Of a DNA stretch of 64,000 bases, positions 1 through 9,659 are shown in pieces. Position numbers and translations under genes: made by a program. Each line of letters opens with the position of its first letter. Position 1 is the first letter of the stretch. The notes under the pieces were generated by a model. That model was not told where the DNA came from. It worked only from the letters and a program-made list of their open reading frames with translations, and made no database searches. The DNA comes from Flavobacteriaceae bacterium GF1 (GTDB lineage Bacteria; Bacteroidota; Bacteroidia; Flavobacteriales; Flavobacteriaceae), in assembly GCA_009797885.1 (NCBI GenBank), contig WNKP01000001.1, forward strand, positions 310,001 to 374,000, read 5' to 3'.

Positions 1-47
1 CTGTTATGGTTTTGTGAAGTGGCACAGCTAATAGTAAGGTGAATTTG

Positions 48-55
48 TATCTTTG
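48..55 (+). promoter_or_regulatory. -7 element of ahcY promoter
   Basis: The octamer TATCTTTG matches the Bacteroidota -7 consensus TAnnTTTG. It lies 38 bases before the ahcY ATG, leaving a leader of roughly 33 bases. No good -33 TTG is visible at the usual 17-23 base spacing. Confidence 0.6.
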
Positions 56-93
56 CAGCCGAAAATTGCTATAAATAATTCAAATACACAATT

Positions 94-1410
94 ATGAGCA
101 CCAAAACTGTAGCATATGTTCCTTTTAAAGTGAAAGACATTTCATTGGCAGATTGGGGAAGAAAGGAAATAGAACTGGCCGAGGCAGAAATGCCGGGATT
201 GATGGCCTTACGTGAAGAGTACAAGGACGAGCAACCTTTAAAAGGTGCCCGTATAGCAGGATGTCTCCATATGACCATCCAGACCGCAGTACTTATAGAA
301 ACCCTTGTGGAACTTGGTGCTGATGTTACCTGGAGTTCCTGTAATATTTTCTCTACCCAGGATCATGCCGCCGCCGCTATTGCCGCTGCCGGGATACCTG
401 TTTATGCCTGGAAAGGTATGAATGAAGAGGAATTTGACTGGTGTATAGAACAGACTTTGTTCTTTGGGGAAGAAAGACAGCCATTAAATATGATTTTGGA
501 CGATGGTGGGGATTTGACCAATATGGTATTGGACAAATATCCTGAATTGACCAGCGCGATCAAAGGACTGTCCGAAGAAACCACCACTGGCGTGCACCGT
601 TTGTACGATCGTGTGAAAAATGGAACACTGCCCATGCCCGCAATCAATGTAAACGACTCGGTGACCAAATCCAAGTTTGACAACAAGTATGGTTGTAAGG
701 AAAGTGCTGTAGATGCCATTCGTAGGGCTACGGATACCATGTTGGCCGGAAAGCGGGTGGTTGTTGCAGGGTATGGTGATGTTGGAAAAGGAACCGCTGC
801 TTCTTTTAGGGGTGCAGGGGCAATCGTTACCGTAACCGAAATTGATCCCATCTGTGCCTTGCAGGCCTGTATGGATGGTTATGAAGTGAAAAAGCTGGAA
901 AGTGTTGTGCAGAATGCGGATGTGGTCATTACGGCAACGGGAAACAAGGACATTATCCGGGAAGAACATTTCCGCGCGTTAAAGGACAAGGCCATTGTTT
1001 GTAACATTGGACATTTTGACAATGAAATCGATATGGCCTGGTTAAATGGGGAATATGGACATACCAAAGATGAAATCAAGCCTCAAGTAGATAAGTATAC
1101 CATTGATGGTAAGGATGTTGTTATTTTGGCCGAAGGCCGATTGGTAAACCTTGGCTGCGCCACGGGCCACCCAAGTTTTGTAATGAGCAATTCCTTTACC
1201 AATCAAACCTTGGCGCAGATTGAATTGTGGAACAACAGTGAAGACTACAACAATGAGGTGTATATGCTCCCCAAACATTTGGATGAAAAAGTGGCAAAAT
1301 TGCACCTGGCCAGATTGGGCGCCGAACTCACAGAATTGAAAAAAGATCAAGCCGAATATATTGGGGTAACCGTGGAAGGACCCTATAAACCGGAGTATTA
1401 TAGATATTGA
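94..1410 (+). CDS. ahcY: Adenosylhomocysteinase (S-adenosylhomocysteine hydrolase)
   Basis: This cytosolic enzyme splits S-adenosylhomocysteine, the by-product of methyl transfer, into adenosine and homocysteine using tightly bound NAD. The 438-residue protein shows the family signature [16 protein letters not shown] at residues 81-96 and the NAD-binding glycine loop GYGDVGKG at 226-233. A conserved C-terminal stretch [10 protein letters not shown] is also present, and the sequence ends in the typical KPEYYRY. Length is normal for the family. It stands alone, with its own promoter upstream and a strong terminator 23 bases after the stop codon. Identification is secure. Confidence 0.98.
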   Translation: MSTKTVAYVPFKVKDISLADWGRKEIELAEAEMPGLMALREEYKDEQPLKGARIAGCLHMTIQTAVLIETLVELGADVTWSSCNIFSTQDHAAAAIAAAGIPVYAWKGMNEEEFDWCIEQTLFFGEERQPLNMILDDGGDLTNMVLDKYPELTSAIKGLSEETTTGVHRLYDRVKNGTLPMPAINVNDSVTKSKFDNKYGCKESAVDAIRRATDTMLAGKRVVVAGYGDVGKGTAASFRGAGAIVTVTEIDPICALQACMDGYEVKKLESVVQNADVVITATGNKDIIREEHFRALKDKAIVCNIGHFDNEIDMAWLNGEYGHTKDEIKPQVDKYTIDGKDVVILAEGRLVNLGCATGHPSFVMSNSFTNQTLAQIELWNNSEDYNNEVYMLPKHLDEKVAKLHLARLGAELTELKKDQAEYIGVTVEGPYKPEYYRY

Positions 1411-1432
1411 TCTTTCGTATAACCTTAACAAG

Positions 1433-1460
1433 AACCCCCGATTGCTCGGGGGTTTTTTTA
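1433..1460 (+). terminator. Rho-independent terminator of ahcY
   Basis: A stem AACCCCCG / CGGGGGTT around the loop ATTGCT is followed by a T run. It sits just beyond ahcY and ends next to the convergent DUF3332 gene. Confidence 0.9.
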
Positions 1461-1464
1461 TTGC

Positions 1465-2049
1465 TTATTCTATTGTTGCGAGCATCCCTTCCATATAGTA
1501 GCAACTTTTGTTTTCTTCCAATAGTGCCAAATTCGTTTCTCTAGAATCCAGTGGATTTATTCGGACCTCTTTCCCATTTGGTAAGTAAACAATGTAAAAG
1601 CCCTCTTCCATAGAGGAAAGTTTAATGATCTCACCGTTGGGTCGAATGGCATTCCACGACTTTTCATCCGGCTTATAGAATAGTTCCAATTTGCTTCCCT
1701 TCTTGGGGCCCTCCAAAACCGTTAGTTGGATCCGGTTTTTTGTCCCTACCATTTCAATGGTATTTCCTTCATGTTCCACAAGTTGTGTTTCCACATCACC
1801 CTCTTTCATGGCAATGGGGTTAGACCCTGACCAAAACTCAATGACGTTGAAAATAAGGGTATCCCCTATAAAAAACAATCCATATACGGGTACGATGTTC
1901 AGTCCCCAAAATATAAGGTTATCCAAGAACTTACTATCGGTCAGACCATCGTTCCAATCCCTAAGGTTATTAAAGGCTTGATACGATCCAAGGCAACTTG
2001 AACATAACAGGGTCAATGAAAGCATTACAGCGATTACAGGTTTTTTCAT
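1465..2049 (-). CDS. DUF3332 family lipoprotein
   Basis: This 194-residue protein begins with a lysine-started hydrophobic signal that ends in a Cys-containing stretch (LCSSC), so it is probably exported and lipid-anchored. The first 85 residues (LRDWN, then the NPVYG-like VPVYG and IEFWSGSNP) match what I know of the DUF3332 family, whose function is unknown. The C-terminal half is rich in beta strands with short hydrophilic turns. It converges on ahcY, with the ahcY terminator between them. No operon partner is visible; the next gene on the same strand starts more than 2 kb upstream. Confidence 0.8.
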   Translation of the reverse strand: MKKPVIAVMLSLTLLCSSCLGSYQAFNNLRDWNDGLTDSKFLDNLIFWGLNIVPVYGLFFIGDTLIFNVIEFWSGSNPIAMKEGDVETQLVEHEGNTIEMVGTKNRIQLTVLEGPKKGSKLELFYKPDEKSWNAIRPNGEIIKLSSMEEGFYIVYLPNGKEVRINPLDSRETNLALLEENKSCYYMEGMLATIE

Positions 2050-2368
2050 GATAAAAGATGTTTACGTTAATACCTTATGAAACTACAAAAATCAATCTTT
2101 GGACCCTTATTTGATTGCCTTGTTTTTATGGGGCTCTTGAAAAAAATAGATGCTCTCGGGTTCTTTTTATGGAGGAACACCTAAAAGGGATTTTCCTAAG
2201 GGTACGCAGAGTTACGCTACTTGTTATCTTGAATTTGTTGGTATGGTTGGGCCAATTTTACTATTGACTTTAAGTAGTCTTTATTGCACCCCAGGTTTTA
2301 GGCCAATACCATTGGTTCATTATGCCGCTTAACAAAATATGTCCCGATTTTAACCCCTACTACTTTTC
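2050..2368. other. Intergenic region without a supported gene
   Basis: About 320 bases separate the start of the DUF3332 gene from the end of the M61 gene. A 60-codon frame on the plus strand (2150-2332) has no recognisable motif or signal and looks like chance. I see no tRNA, no convincing hairpin terminator and no repeat here. It presumably holds the promoter of the DUF3332 gene, but no clear TAnnTTTG element was found. Confidence 0.5.
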
Positions 2369-4264
2369 TCAGCGCTTCAACCAGGCATTCCTAAGCGCTT
2401 TCTGACCTTGGGAAGCCTCTGGATTTTCCATTAGGGTATTTGCTTTGGTATACGAAGGTGTGGTAGTTGTCTTTATCACCACTTCCTCAGCTTCACGCAT
2501 TAGGACCACTTCTATTTCCTTACCCGGTTGCCAGGCAAAGACCTCCCCAAAGATTTGATTGGCGTTGGCCAAGCTCACTTCTACCCCGTTAATGGACTTA
2601 AACACATCATTGGGTTGGGCACCATTGTCATTCCAGAAACTATTGTTGGCAACCAAATCATTGAACTTTATGGCACCTTTTTCCGGGTCGGCACCAACAA
2701 TGAGGTTTCCCGCATTTTGGATATAGTTTGTTTCTACTTCAGCTTCAGCAAAATACAATCCCACTTTTTCAAAAAAAGCATCATAATCAATAGGGGTGGT
2801 CCCCACCACATGGGTATTCAAAAACTCCCCCACTACTGGGTAGGTCATTCCTGTAATCTCTTGGATCAAATCGTCATCAACAAAGGGCCTATTTTTGCCA
2901 TAGGTATTGGACAGTTCCTTCATTAGGGTCAGCAGGCTTCGATTACCCTCACTGTTTTCGCGCATTAAAATATCCAGACACATTCCTATAAGGGCACCCT
3001 TCATATAAACATTGGTATAGTTTTCCTTATAAGGACTTTCCAAAACATTCTCACTCATTTGCGTAAAGCTCATGGTATCGTCATAATTGGAGCGTGACGC
3101 ATTTATTTTTTGTGTGGTCCTGGAGTAATACTCTTCTCTATCGATCACGCCTTCATACACCTGGAAATGCTGTGCAAAATACTCGGTAACCCCCTCGTAG
3201 AGCCATAGATGCTTACTAAAGGTGGGGGCATTGTAGTCAAAATAGTGTACATCCTCAGAATGTACGGACAACGGGGTTACAATATGGAAAAACTCGTGTG
3301 CCACAATATCTATCATGGATTCTGCCATGGCCTCTGGTTCCATTTGCTCCGGTAGGACCACCACAGTGGAGGAATGATGTTCCAAAGCCCCAAAACCCTT
3401 TGGGGAATCTTCTTTCGCCGTATCGGATAAATAAAGCAGGATATCATAACGGGGTGTGCTGTTTAAATCGCCCAGGTACTTTTTTTGGGCCAACATCATT
3501 CTATTTACCGTCTCTTTGATCTCGGCAGCGGTATGCACCTTATTGGGAGAAAAAACACTCAATACGATCTTTATATCCCCAACCATAAACTCTTCCACTT
3601 CCGTTTCGCCATACATCATAGGATTGTCCGTTACCTCAAAATAGCGATTGGCCAGAAAAACGGAATTCTTGGTGCTTCCATCCTCACTGATTGAAGATGC
3701 AATTTCCTGGAGGGGGGAGGTATAGTTAAAATGTGATGGAGCACTGATGTCTATTTGGTAGGCGTTGTCCTTCAAAGAATCAAAATAACCTATAAACCCG
3801 TGAAGGTTCAACATTATTTGCTTGGGTTCAATGTTGGTTCCCGCAGGCGAAAAGGGGACTTCCTCGCCTATTCCACCCTCTACTTCCTGGTCAAACGTAT
3901 CATTGACCCAGTATGTTATTCGGTCTAGTTGTTTGGCATTGGGGAACATCCAAGTATTGGTATCCACAGTGTTTACGGCCAATTCTTCCCCTTGGTAATC
4001 AAAGCCTTTTATGCCTTCGATATACTTACCGAAATCCGATACCGAATAGGTTCCCTGGACCACCCTGGGAAGTCTGTATAGTACGGTATCGGTGACAAAT
4101 CTTCCCGGGTCAATGGAAACCGCAATCTTATCGTCACTACTGTTTACCAAGTCCAATGCTGCCGTAATTGGATTATCCGTGGCCAAATCATTGACCGTAT
4201 TTTTTGTGCCGCACGCGGATAGTATGCCCAGGGCAAAGACCAATAGACCAAACTTTTTAATCAT
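2369..4264 (-). CDS. M61 family metallopeptidase with PDZ domain, lipoprotein
   Basis: A secreted zinc aminopeptidase of the M61 (glycyl aminopeptidase-like) family. From the chosen ATG (631 residues) it starts with a lipoprotein signal ending in LSAC. It then has an N-terminal beta domain and the zinc site HEFFH (residues 323-327), with the third ligand probably in LYEGVTEYF (about 357). A C-terminal PDZ domain lies around 500-600. A longer frame starts at 4399, but it would overlap the LytTR gene and lacks a signal, so the start at 4264 is preferred. It lies 85 bases downstream of the LytTR regulator on the same strand and may be co-transcribed with it. Confidence 0.92.
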   Translation of the reverse strand: MIKKFGLLVFALGILSACGTKNTVNDLATDNPITAALDLVNSSDDKIAVSIDPGRFVTDTVLYRLPRVVQGTYSVSDFGKYIEGIKGFDYQGEELAVNTVDTNTWMFPNAKQLDRITYWVNDTFDQEVEGGIGEEVPFSPAGTNIEPKQIMLNLHGFIGYFDSLKDNAYQIDISAPSHFNYTSPLQEIASSISEDGSTKNSVFLANRYFEVTDNPMMYGETEVEEFMVGDIKIVLSVFSPNKVHTAAEIKETVNRMMLAQKKYLGDLNSTPRYDILLYLSDTAKEDSPKGFGALEHHSSTVVVLPEQMEPEAMAESMIDIVAHEFFHIVTPLSVHSEDVHYFDYNAPTFSKHLWLYEGVTEYFAQHFQVYEGVIDREEYYSRTTQKINASRSNYDDTMSFTQMSENVLESPYKENYTNVYMKGALIGMCLDILMRENSEGNRSLLTLMKELSNTYGKNRPFVDDDLIQEITGMTYPVVGEFLNTHVVGTTPIDYDAFFEKVGLYFAEAEVETNYIQNAGNLIVGADPEKGAIKFNDLVANNSFWNDNGAQPNDVFKSINGVEVSLANANQIFGEVFAWQPGKEIEVVLMREAEEVVIKTTTTPSYTKANTLMENPEASQGQKALRNAWLKR

Positions 4265-4349
4265 CAGTTGCTGTTTTAAATTGATACCTTGGGTGAAGAT
4301 ATGGAGAAAACCTATCCTTTGCCCAAAAGGAGAAGTGAAAATTGCCGGC

Positions 4350-5105
4350 CTACATATCCAACCACCGTTTAAAGTTGGTCGTACGTTCCCGGGATACAAT
4401 AACCTGGTTTTCCTCCTTGGGAAGGATTTTCAATAGTAAACGACTGTTGAAGTAGCTATGTATTTCCACCACGGATTTTACGGAGACCATAAACTTTCGG
4501 TTGATTCGGAAAAAATGAATGGGATTCAAGATGTTTTCCAATTGGTCTATGGTATATTCAATGGGATAGCTCTGGCCCGAATGCGTATACAGGCAGATCA
4601 TACCTTCATAAGACTTGAAATAGGCAATGTCCTCCACGTTGAACGACTTGAACATATTGCCCACTTTAACCATAAACCGATGCTTGTACTCCTTGTGGAA
4701 CAATTGTTTTAAATGTTCCAGATTTTCAGCGGTGCCCCGTCCATTTCGCGTAATGTTCTTTTTGAATTTCTCAAGCGCTTTTTTAAGGTCATCCTTTACA
4801 ATGGGTTTCAACAGATAATCTATTCCGTTGTACTTAAAGCCCCTAATGGCGAATTCGTTGTATGCCGTTGTGAAAATTACCGGTGGGTGCTCTTCAAGTC
4901 CGTCCAAGATATCGAAGCCATAACCATCGTTTAATTGAATGTCCAAGAAAATCAAGTCCGGTTGGGCATTGTTGGAGAACCATCTGGTTCCACTTTCCAC
5001 GGAATTCAGTATGGCCTCCAAATGGATTTCCGGTGCCAGTTCGGCCACTAACTGCCCCAGGCGTTTGGCAGCAAATTCCTCGTCCTCTACAATGACCGCT
5101 TTCAT
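4350..5105 (-). CDS. LytTR family response regulator
   Basis: A cytoplasmic two-component response regulator of 251 residues. The receiver domain (about 1-120) has the acidic pocket EDEE near residue 7-10, the phospho-acceptor Asp at 55 (LIFLDIQL), Thr 79/80 and Lys 100 followed by Pro. The C-terminal LytTR DNA-binding domain spans about 145-250. Its ATG overlaps the TGA of the kinase gene by one base (TGATG), so the two are translationally coupled. LytTR proteins typically bind two direct repeats; a candidate pair lies at 6243-6270 in front of the kinase gene. Confidence 0.95.
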   Translation of the reverse strand: MKAVIVEDEEFAAKRLGQLVAELAPEIHLEAILNSVESGTRWFSNNAQPDLIFLDIQLNDGYGFDILDGLEEHPPVIFTTAYNEFAIRGFKYNGIDYLLKPIVKDDLKKALEKFKKNITRNGRGTAENLEHLKQLFHKEYKHRFMVKVGNMFKSFNVEDIAYFKSYEGMICLYTHSGQSYPIEYTIDQLENILNPIHFFRINRKFMVSVKSVVEIHSYFNSRLLLKILPKEENQVIVSRERTTNFKRWLDM

Positions 5106-6190
5106 CAGGAAATCGCTTTTAGGTTCATTTTGGTAATGTTTTCATCCAACAATGGAATTATGACCTCAAAGTAATCGGTTTCCTCTCGGACCAAAACCTG
5201 TTTGTTCGTATAAAAAGCATAGCGCCTTTTGATATTTTTGATTCCCAACTGTGTGGTCCCATTTTTCAGTTCCCGCTTTTGCAGGTTGTTTTTTATGGCC
5301 AAAGCGTCATTTTGAATGGAGGAAATGACCACCTTCAACGGTTTTTCCTTGCTGTACCTATTGTGTTTCAGTGCATTTTCGACCAACATCTGCAACGAAA
5401 GTGTGGGTATTACATATTTTTCGGGATTTACCTTGATCTCCAATTGTATCTGAACCGCCTTTTTATGGCGAACGTTCATCATAAAGATAAAGGAGTCCAA
5501 AAAACCCAGTTCCTTTTGAAGGGTAACCAAATCACGTTCACGATTGTCCAGGATATAGCGATAGCTACTGGCCAAACGCGTTACAAAATCTGAAGCCAGA
5601 TCACGGTCCTCATACATCAATGAGGTAAGGGTGTTTAAACTGTTGAACAAAAAGTGCGGACTTATCTGATTTTTCAACATGGCATATTGGGATACCATCA
5701 TTTCCCGTTTTAAATCTTCCATCTGACGTGTAAGTTCATCTTTCTGTTTCATGGTAAAATAGAAGAGGTTCACAAAAATCACGGCAAAGCCCAATAACCA
5801 AGCCCTAAGAACATTTCCACGAAATTCCAGAACGGGATCCTCACAGACAATACCAATGGTTTCCCTAAGGGGAAAAAGGGCCACATAATAGATTATGGCG
5901 GTCATAGGAACCAGTACCGCCATGGTCTTACCAAAAATGATAAGACTGTTTTTAAAGCTAAGCCCGCCCCGTTCCAGCTGTTTATATATCAGCCTATCGT
6001 TATATTCCCAGGCGACCATGAAAAATAAAAAAGCGGTGAGGTAGTAAAATATGGGCGTAGGTTCAAAAAATGCCCCTTCTTCCCCTTGGCCGTGTTCCAC
6101 TGAAAGTTTTATCAACAAAAAAACCACATTGACCACCATCCAGCGGAACAAAAACTTGCGCACCCCCTTTTTTGAAAATATCCTTTTCAT
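5105..6190 (-). CDS. LytS-type sensor histidine kinase
   Basis: A membrane histidine kinase of the His_kinase (LytS/YehU) type, 361 residues from the ATG at 6190. Four hydrophobic segments at about 13-31, 47-63, 84-106 and 129-146 form a small membrane domain. A coiled stretch follows, then the phosphorylation motif ISPHFLFNSLN with His at 179. A C-terminal GHKL-type ATPase segment includes VENALKHN. It has no obvious periplasmic sensor domain. It is coupled to the LytTR regulator downstream and is divergent from the TonB receptor at 6426. A start 7 codons upstream is possible but less likely. Confidence 0.93.
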   Translation of the reverse strand: MKRIFSKKGVRKFLFRWMVVNVVFLLIKLSVEHGQGEEGAFFEPTPIFYYLTAFLFFMVAWEYNDRLIYKQLERGGLSFKNSLIIFGKTMAVLVPMTAIIYYVALFPLRETIGIVCEDPVLEFRGNVLRAWLLGFAVIFVNLFYFTMKQKDELTRQMEDLKREMMVSQYAMLKNQISPHFLFNSLNTLTSLMYEDRDLASDFVTRLASSYRYILDNRERDLVTLQKELGFLDSFIFMMNVRHKKAVQIQLEIKVNPEKYVIPTLSLQMLVENALKHNRYSKEKPLKVVISSIQNDALAIKNNLQKRELKNGTTQLGIKNIKRRYAFYTNKQVLVREETDYFEVIIPLLDENITKMNLKAIS

Positions 6191-6242
6191 TTCAACTTTA
6201 AAGATACACAAGTAACCCTTCGGGCCATCCCAACTTTTGCTT

Positions 6243-6270
6243 TACCGTTACACTTTACACTGAACCGTCA
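6243..6270. promoter_or_regulatory. Candidate LytTR direct-repeat operator
   Basis: TACCGTTA (6243-6250) and AACCGTCA (6263-6270) are near-direct repeats 20 bases apart in the divergent space between the kinase gene and the TonB receptor. LytTR regulators usually bind two short repeats about two helical turns apart, so this is a plausible site. The same stretch also holds a tandem TTACACT repeat (6248-6261). Assignment is inference. Confidence 0.35.
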
Positions 6271-6425
6271 AATTATGGATTGAATTGTAAAAAGTGTCCT
6301 TAAACCGCTTTTTATCAGTTCAGTCCAAATCCTTCCCGTTCAAAAGGAAAAAACCCACTTGGGTCAAATTGGTGTGGCCGACCCCTATGCAATTCACATT
6401 TTTGGTTTCAACAAAAAAACATGCC

Positions 6426-8813
6426 ATGAAAAAAACAATTGCTATCCTAATTATTTTAACTGTCCATTTTGGTTTTTCGCAAACCGGTACCATAAAAGGG
6501 GTTGTTGTGGACAAACAATCCGAAAACCCATTGGAGGGAGCTACTGTGGAGCTTTTGAACACAGAAGTTGCCACTGGCGTAATTACGGACTTTGATGGTC
6601 GTTTTACCCTTACCGGTGTCCCGTTGGGAAGACAGGCCATTAGGGTAAGTTTTATAGGGTATGAAAGTGCCACTATCCCCAATGTTGTAGTTACGACAGG
6701 AAAGGACGTAAGCGTGAACATCACACTTTTGGAATCCTTTAACCAACTGGACGAAATTGTACTTACCACTGAAACCAATAAAGACCAGCCTTTAAATAAG
6801 GCCGCCGCAGTTTCGGCCAGGCAATTTGGTATAGAGGAGGTAACCCGATTTTCCGGAGGACGCAGTGATGTTGGGCGCTTGGCCGCCAACTTTGCCGGGG
6901 TTTCCACTCCGGATGATAGCCGGAATGATATTGTGGTCCGTGGGAATTCCCCCATAGGGTTGCTTTGGCGCGTTGAGGGTATCCCAACACCAAATCCAAA
7001 CCACTTTGCTGCCTTTGGCACTACAGGAGGGCCTGTTTCTGCCATCAATCCCAATATGCTCAAAAACTCGGATTTTATCACTTCTGCCTTTCCCGCAGAA
7101 TATGGAAATGCATTGGGTGGGGTATTTGATCTTGGATTTCGAACGGGCAATGTGGATGATTATGAATTCTCGGCCCAGGCCGGGGCATTTACCGGGCTCG
7201 AAGCTACCGCAGAAGGTCCTATGGGCAAGAACAAGGGATCCTTCCTTTTGGCGGCACGCTACTCCCTGATTGGGCTTGTGGGGGGAGGTGCCGGAGGGGC
7301 TTCCACCGCCGTACCCAACTATGCAGACGTTTCATTTAACCTAAATTTTGGGAAGGGGAAACTCGGAACCTTTTCGGTATTTGGGATTTTGGCCACTTCC
7401 GATATTGACTTTTTAGGGGATGAGATTGATGAGAACGATCTTTTTGCTGCCGAGGACGAAAATCTTTTCGTTGAATCCCGCTTTGGAGTCTTGGGGCTAA
7501 AACACCGTTTGGCCATTGGGAAAAATTCCTATTTAAGAACCATTATTGGGGGGTCTCTGTCACAAAGTGAAGTCAATGCGGACCGTTTTATCAATAAGGA
7601 CACTCCAGAGGAACGGTTGCTCCCATTTTTTGATACCGATGACCGTGAAAGCAGACTTACGTTTTCCACGCTTTTTAATAGTAAGATCAGCAATAAGATC
7701 ACTTTTCGTACTGGGGTCCTGCTTGAAAACTTTGGTTTGGAATCCTTGCTTAGGGATAGGGAGGAACAACCGGACAATGATGGCGATGGTGATCCCGATC
7801 TAACTACGTTCCGCGATGTGGATGAATCCTTTGTAGTGCTACAACCCTATGTACAGGGACGGTTTAGGATCACCGAAAAACTTGCACTCAATGCTGGATT
7901 GCATAGCCTTTACAGCGCCCTGAACGAACAGTTTGTTTTTGAACCCAGAGCAGGCCTAAAATACGCTATTACCAAATCCCAAAGCCTTAGCCTGGGATAT
8001 GGCCTGCACCACCAGCCCGCACCATTGCCATTATTATTTATTAATGAAAATGTGAATGGGGAAGCCGTTCAAACCAATCGCAACCTGGATTTTGTTCGCA
8101 GTGCCCATTATGTCCTGGGTTACGATGTAAAATTGGCCCCTAGTTGGAGGGGCAAGGTGGAAGTGTATTATCAGGATATTGATAATGCCGCGGTAGAGTC
8201 CTTTCCATCCAGTTATTCTTCCCTGACCGAAGGGGCCGACTTTGTTTTTGACAACGATCGCACCGGTTTGGTAAACGAAGGTACGGGGTTCAACCGCGGT
8301 ATCGAATTCACTTTGGAAAAATTCTTTAGCAAGGGATATTATGGCCTTTTAACAGGGTCGTTTTTTGAAAGCAGGTACGAGGGTAGTGATGGTATTGAGC
8401 GCAACACCCCTTTTAATAATGGGTATGTTGTCAATTTTTTGACCGGCAGGGAATTTAAAATTGGCGCTGCGGGACGTAACGTATTCTTTGTGGATACCCG
8501 TTTGGCCACCTCCGGGGGACAATATTTTACACCCATTGATCTTGAAGCATCACAACAAGCTGGCTTTGAAGTACAACAGGAGGACCTTGCCTTTAGCGAA
8601 CGTTTTGACAATTATTTCCGTTGGGACGTAAAATTTGGCATTCGGTTGAACAGTAAGACGAAAAAAAGGTCCCATCAGTTCTATGTGGATCTGCAAAATG
8701 TTACCAACAATGAGAACGTGTTTGTAAGAAGGTATAACCGATTGACGAATCAAGTGGATCAGGTAAATCAAATAGGGTTCTTCCCGGATTTTGGATACAA
8801 GTTTCAATTTTAA
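6426..8813 (+). CDS. TonB-dependent receptor with N-terminal carboxypeptidase-regulatory-like domain
   Basis: An outer-membrane TonB-dependent receptor, 795 residues from the ATG at 6426. A signal peptide ends near FGFSQ. A CarboxypepD_reg-like beta domain follows at about 20-105 (GTIKGVVVD to ITLLES). A plug domain (DIVVRGNSPIGLLWRVEG) and a C-terminal barrel ending in an aromatic (FGYKFQF) complete it. The 44 codons upstream in the same frame carry no signal and are left out. The SDR gene begins 10 bases after the stop, suggesting one transcript. The substrate cannot be read from the sequence; the absence of a SusD partner argues against a classical glycan system. Confidence 0.93.
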   Translation: MKKTIAILIILTVHFGFSQTGTIKGVVVDKQSENPLEGATVELLNTEVATGVITDFDGRFTLTGVPLGRQAIRVSFIGYESATIPNVVVTTGKDVSVNITLLESFNQLDEIVLTTETNKDQPLNKAAAVSARQFGIEEVTRFSGGRSDVGRLAANFAGVSTPDDSRNDIVVRGNSPIGLLWRVEGIPTPNPNHFAAFGTTGGPVSAINPNMLKNSDFITSAFPAEYGNALGGVFDLGFRTGNVDDYEFSAQAGAFTGLEATAEGPMGKNKGSFLLAARYSLIGLVGGGAGGASTAVPNYADVSFNLNFGKGKLGTFSVFGILATSDIDFLGDEIDENDLFAAEDENLFVESRFGVLGLKHRLAIGKNSYLRTIIGGSLSQSEVNADRFINKDTPEERLLPFFDTDDRESRLTFSTLFNSKISNKITFRTGVLLENFGLESLLRDREEQPDNDGDGDPDLTTFRDVDESFVVLQPYVQGRFRITEKLALNAGLHSLYSALNEQFVFEPRAGLKYAITKSQSLSLGYGLHHQPAPLPLLFINENVNGEAVQTNRNLDFVRSAHYVLGYDVKLAPSWRGKVEVYYQDIDNAAVESFPSSYSSLTEGADFVFDNDRTGLVNEGTGFNRGIEFTLEKFFSKGYYGLLTGSFFESRYEGSDGIERNTPFNNGYVVNFLTGREFKIGAAGRNVFFVDTRLATSGGQYFTPIDLEASQQAGFEVQQEDLAFSERFDNYFRWDVKFGIRLNSKTKKRSHQFYVDLQNVTNNENVFVRRYNRLTNQVDQVNQIGFFPDFGYKFQF

Positions 8814-8823
8814 ACCATAGGCC

Positions 8824-9642
8824 ATGGGATTTTCAAATCACTTCAAAAAAACCTTCAAAACAAAGTATGGCTCCTGGGCACTGGTCACCGGAGCCTCCTC
8901 CGGAATCGGCGAAGCATTGTGCACAAATCTCGCCACTATTGGCATGAACATTGTCCTTTCGGGGAGAAATAAGAAAAAGCTACGTTCTTTTAGCAATTCA
9001 CTTGAAGAGGAATATGGGATTCTTACCGAAGTCGTGATTGCCGATATCTCCTCTACTCCAGAGGTCTATGGAATGGTAGAAGAACTACGGAACATCCCCA
9101 TTGGATTGTTTGTTGCCTCCGCCGGCTTTGGCACATCGGGTCCCTTCAGGGAGGCGAACCTTGACGAGGAGATCCGTATGTTAAAAGTGAATTCCCTGGC
9201 ACTGATGATGCTCACGTATTATTTTGCCCGGAAGTTTGCGGAGCAGAAAAAGGGGGGGATTGTTTTGATGAGTTCCATTGTTGGTTTTCAAGGGGCTCCC
9301 AATGCTGCCCATTACGCGGCTACAAAAGCCTATGTACAGTCTTTGGGAGAAGGCCTTTACCACGAGCTTAAACCTTATGGGGTGGATGTGATAGCTGCTG
9401 CTCCCGGTCCAGTGGACACCGGTTTTGGAAAAGTGGCGGATATGCGTATGGAAAACGCCCTAAAGCCCAGTGATGTAGCTGTACCCATTTTAAAGGCCCT
9501 TGGCAAGAAGCATACCGTATTTCCCGGATTGCTGACCAAACTATTGATATCAGGTCTTAGGACCGTACCCAGATGGGGTAAGATACGTATCATGAAAATG
9601 GTGATGGGGAAGATGACCGAACATCAGCAAGCATCACTCTAA
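8824..9642 (+). CDS. SDR family NAD(P)-dependent oxidoreductase
   Basis: A classical short-chain dehydrogenase/reductase of 272 residues. It has the cofactor loop TGASSGIGE at 22-30, the catalytic Ser at 150/151, Tyr 164 and Lys 168 (YAATK). The C-terminal region, with basic and hydrophobic residues, resembles the YqjQ/DltE-like reductases that act on lipid or keto substrates, but the substrate is unknown. It lies between the TonB receptor (10 bases) and the DUF1569 gene, whose upstream candidate ATG overlaps this stop codon. This tight packing supports an operon. Confidence 0.93.
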   Translation: MGFSNHFKKTFKTKYGSWALVTGASSGIGEALCTNLATIGMNIVLSGRNKKKLRSFSNSLEEEYGILTEVVIADISSTPEVYGMVEELRNIPIGLFVASAGFGTSGPFREANLDEEIRMLKVNSLALMMLTYYFARKFAEQKKGGIVLMSSIVGFQGAPNAAHYAATKAYVQSLGEGLYHELKPYGVDVIAAAPGPVDTGFGKVADMRMENALKPSDVAVPILKALGKKHTVFPGLLTKLLISGLRTVPRWGKIRIMKMVMGKMTEHQQASL

Positions 9643-9659
9643 TGTTAAGCGCCATTCAA

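Noticed and set aside
2150-2332. 60-codon plus-strand frame in the intergenic region
   Set aside because: No signal, motif or promoter, and composition does not look like coding sequence of the neighbours.
6320-7150. 276-codon frame antisense to the TonB receptor
   Set aside because: It lies wholly opposite a well-supported receptor gene and its product looks like low-complexity shadow sequence with no family features.
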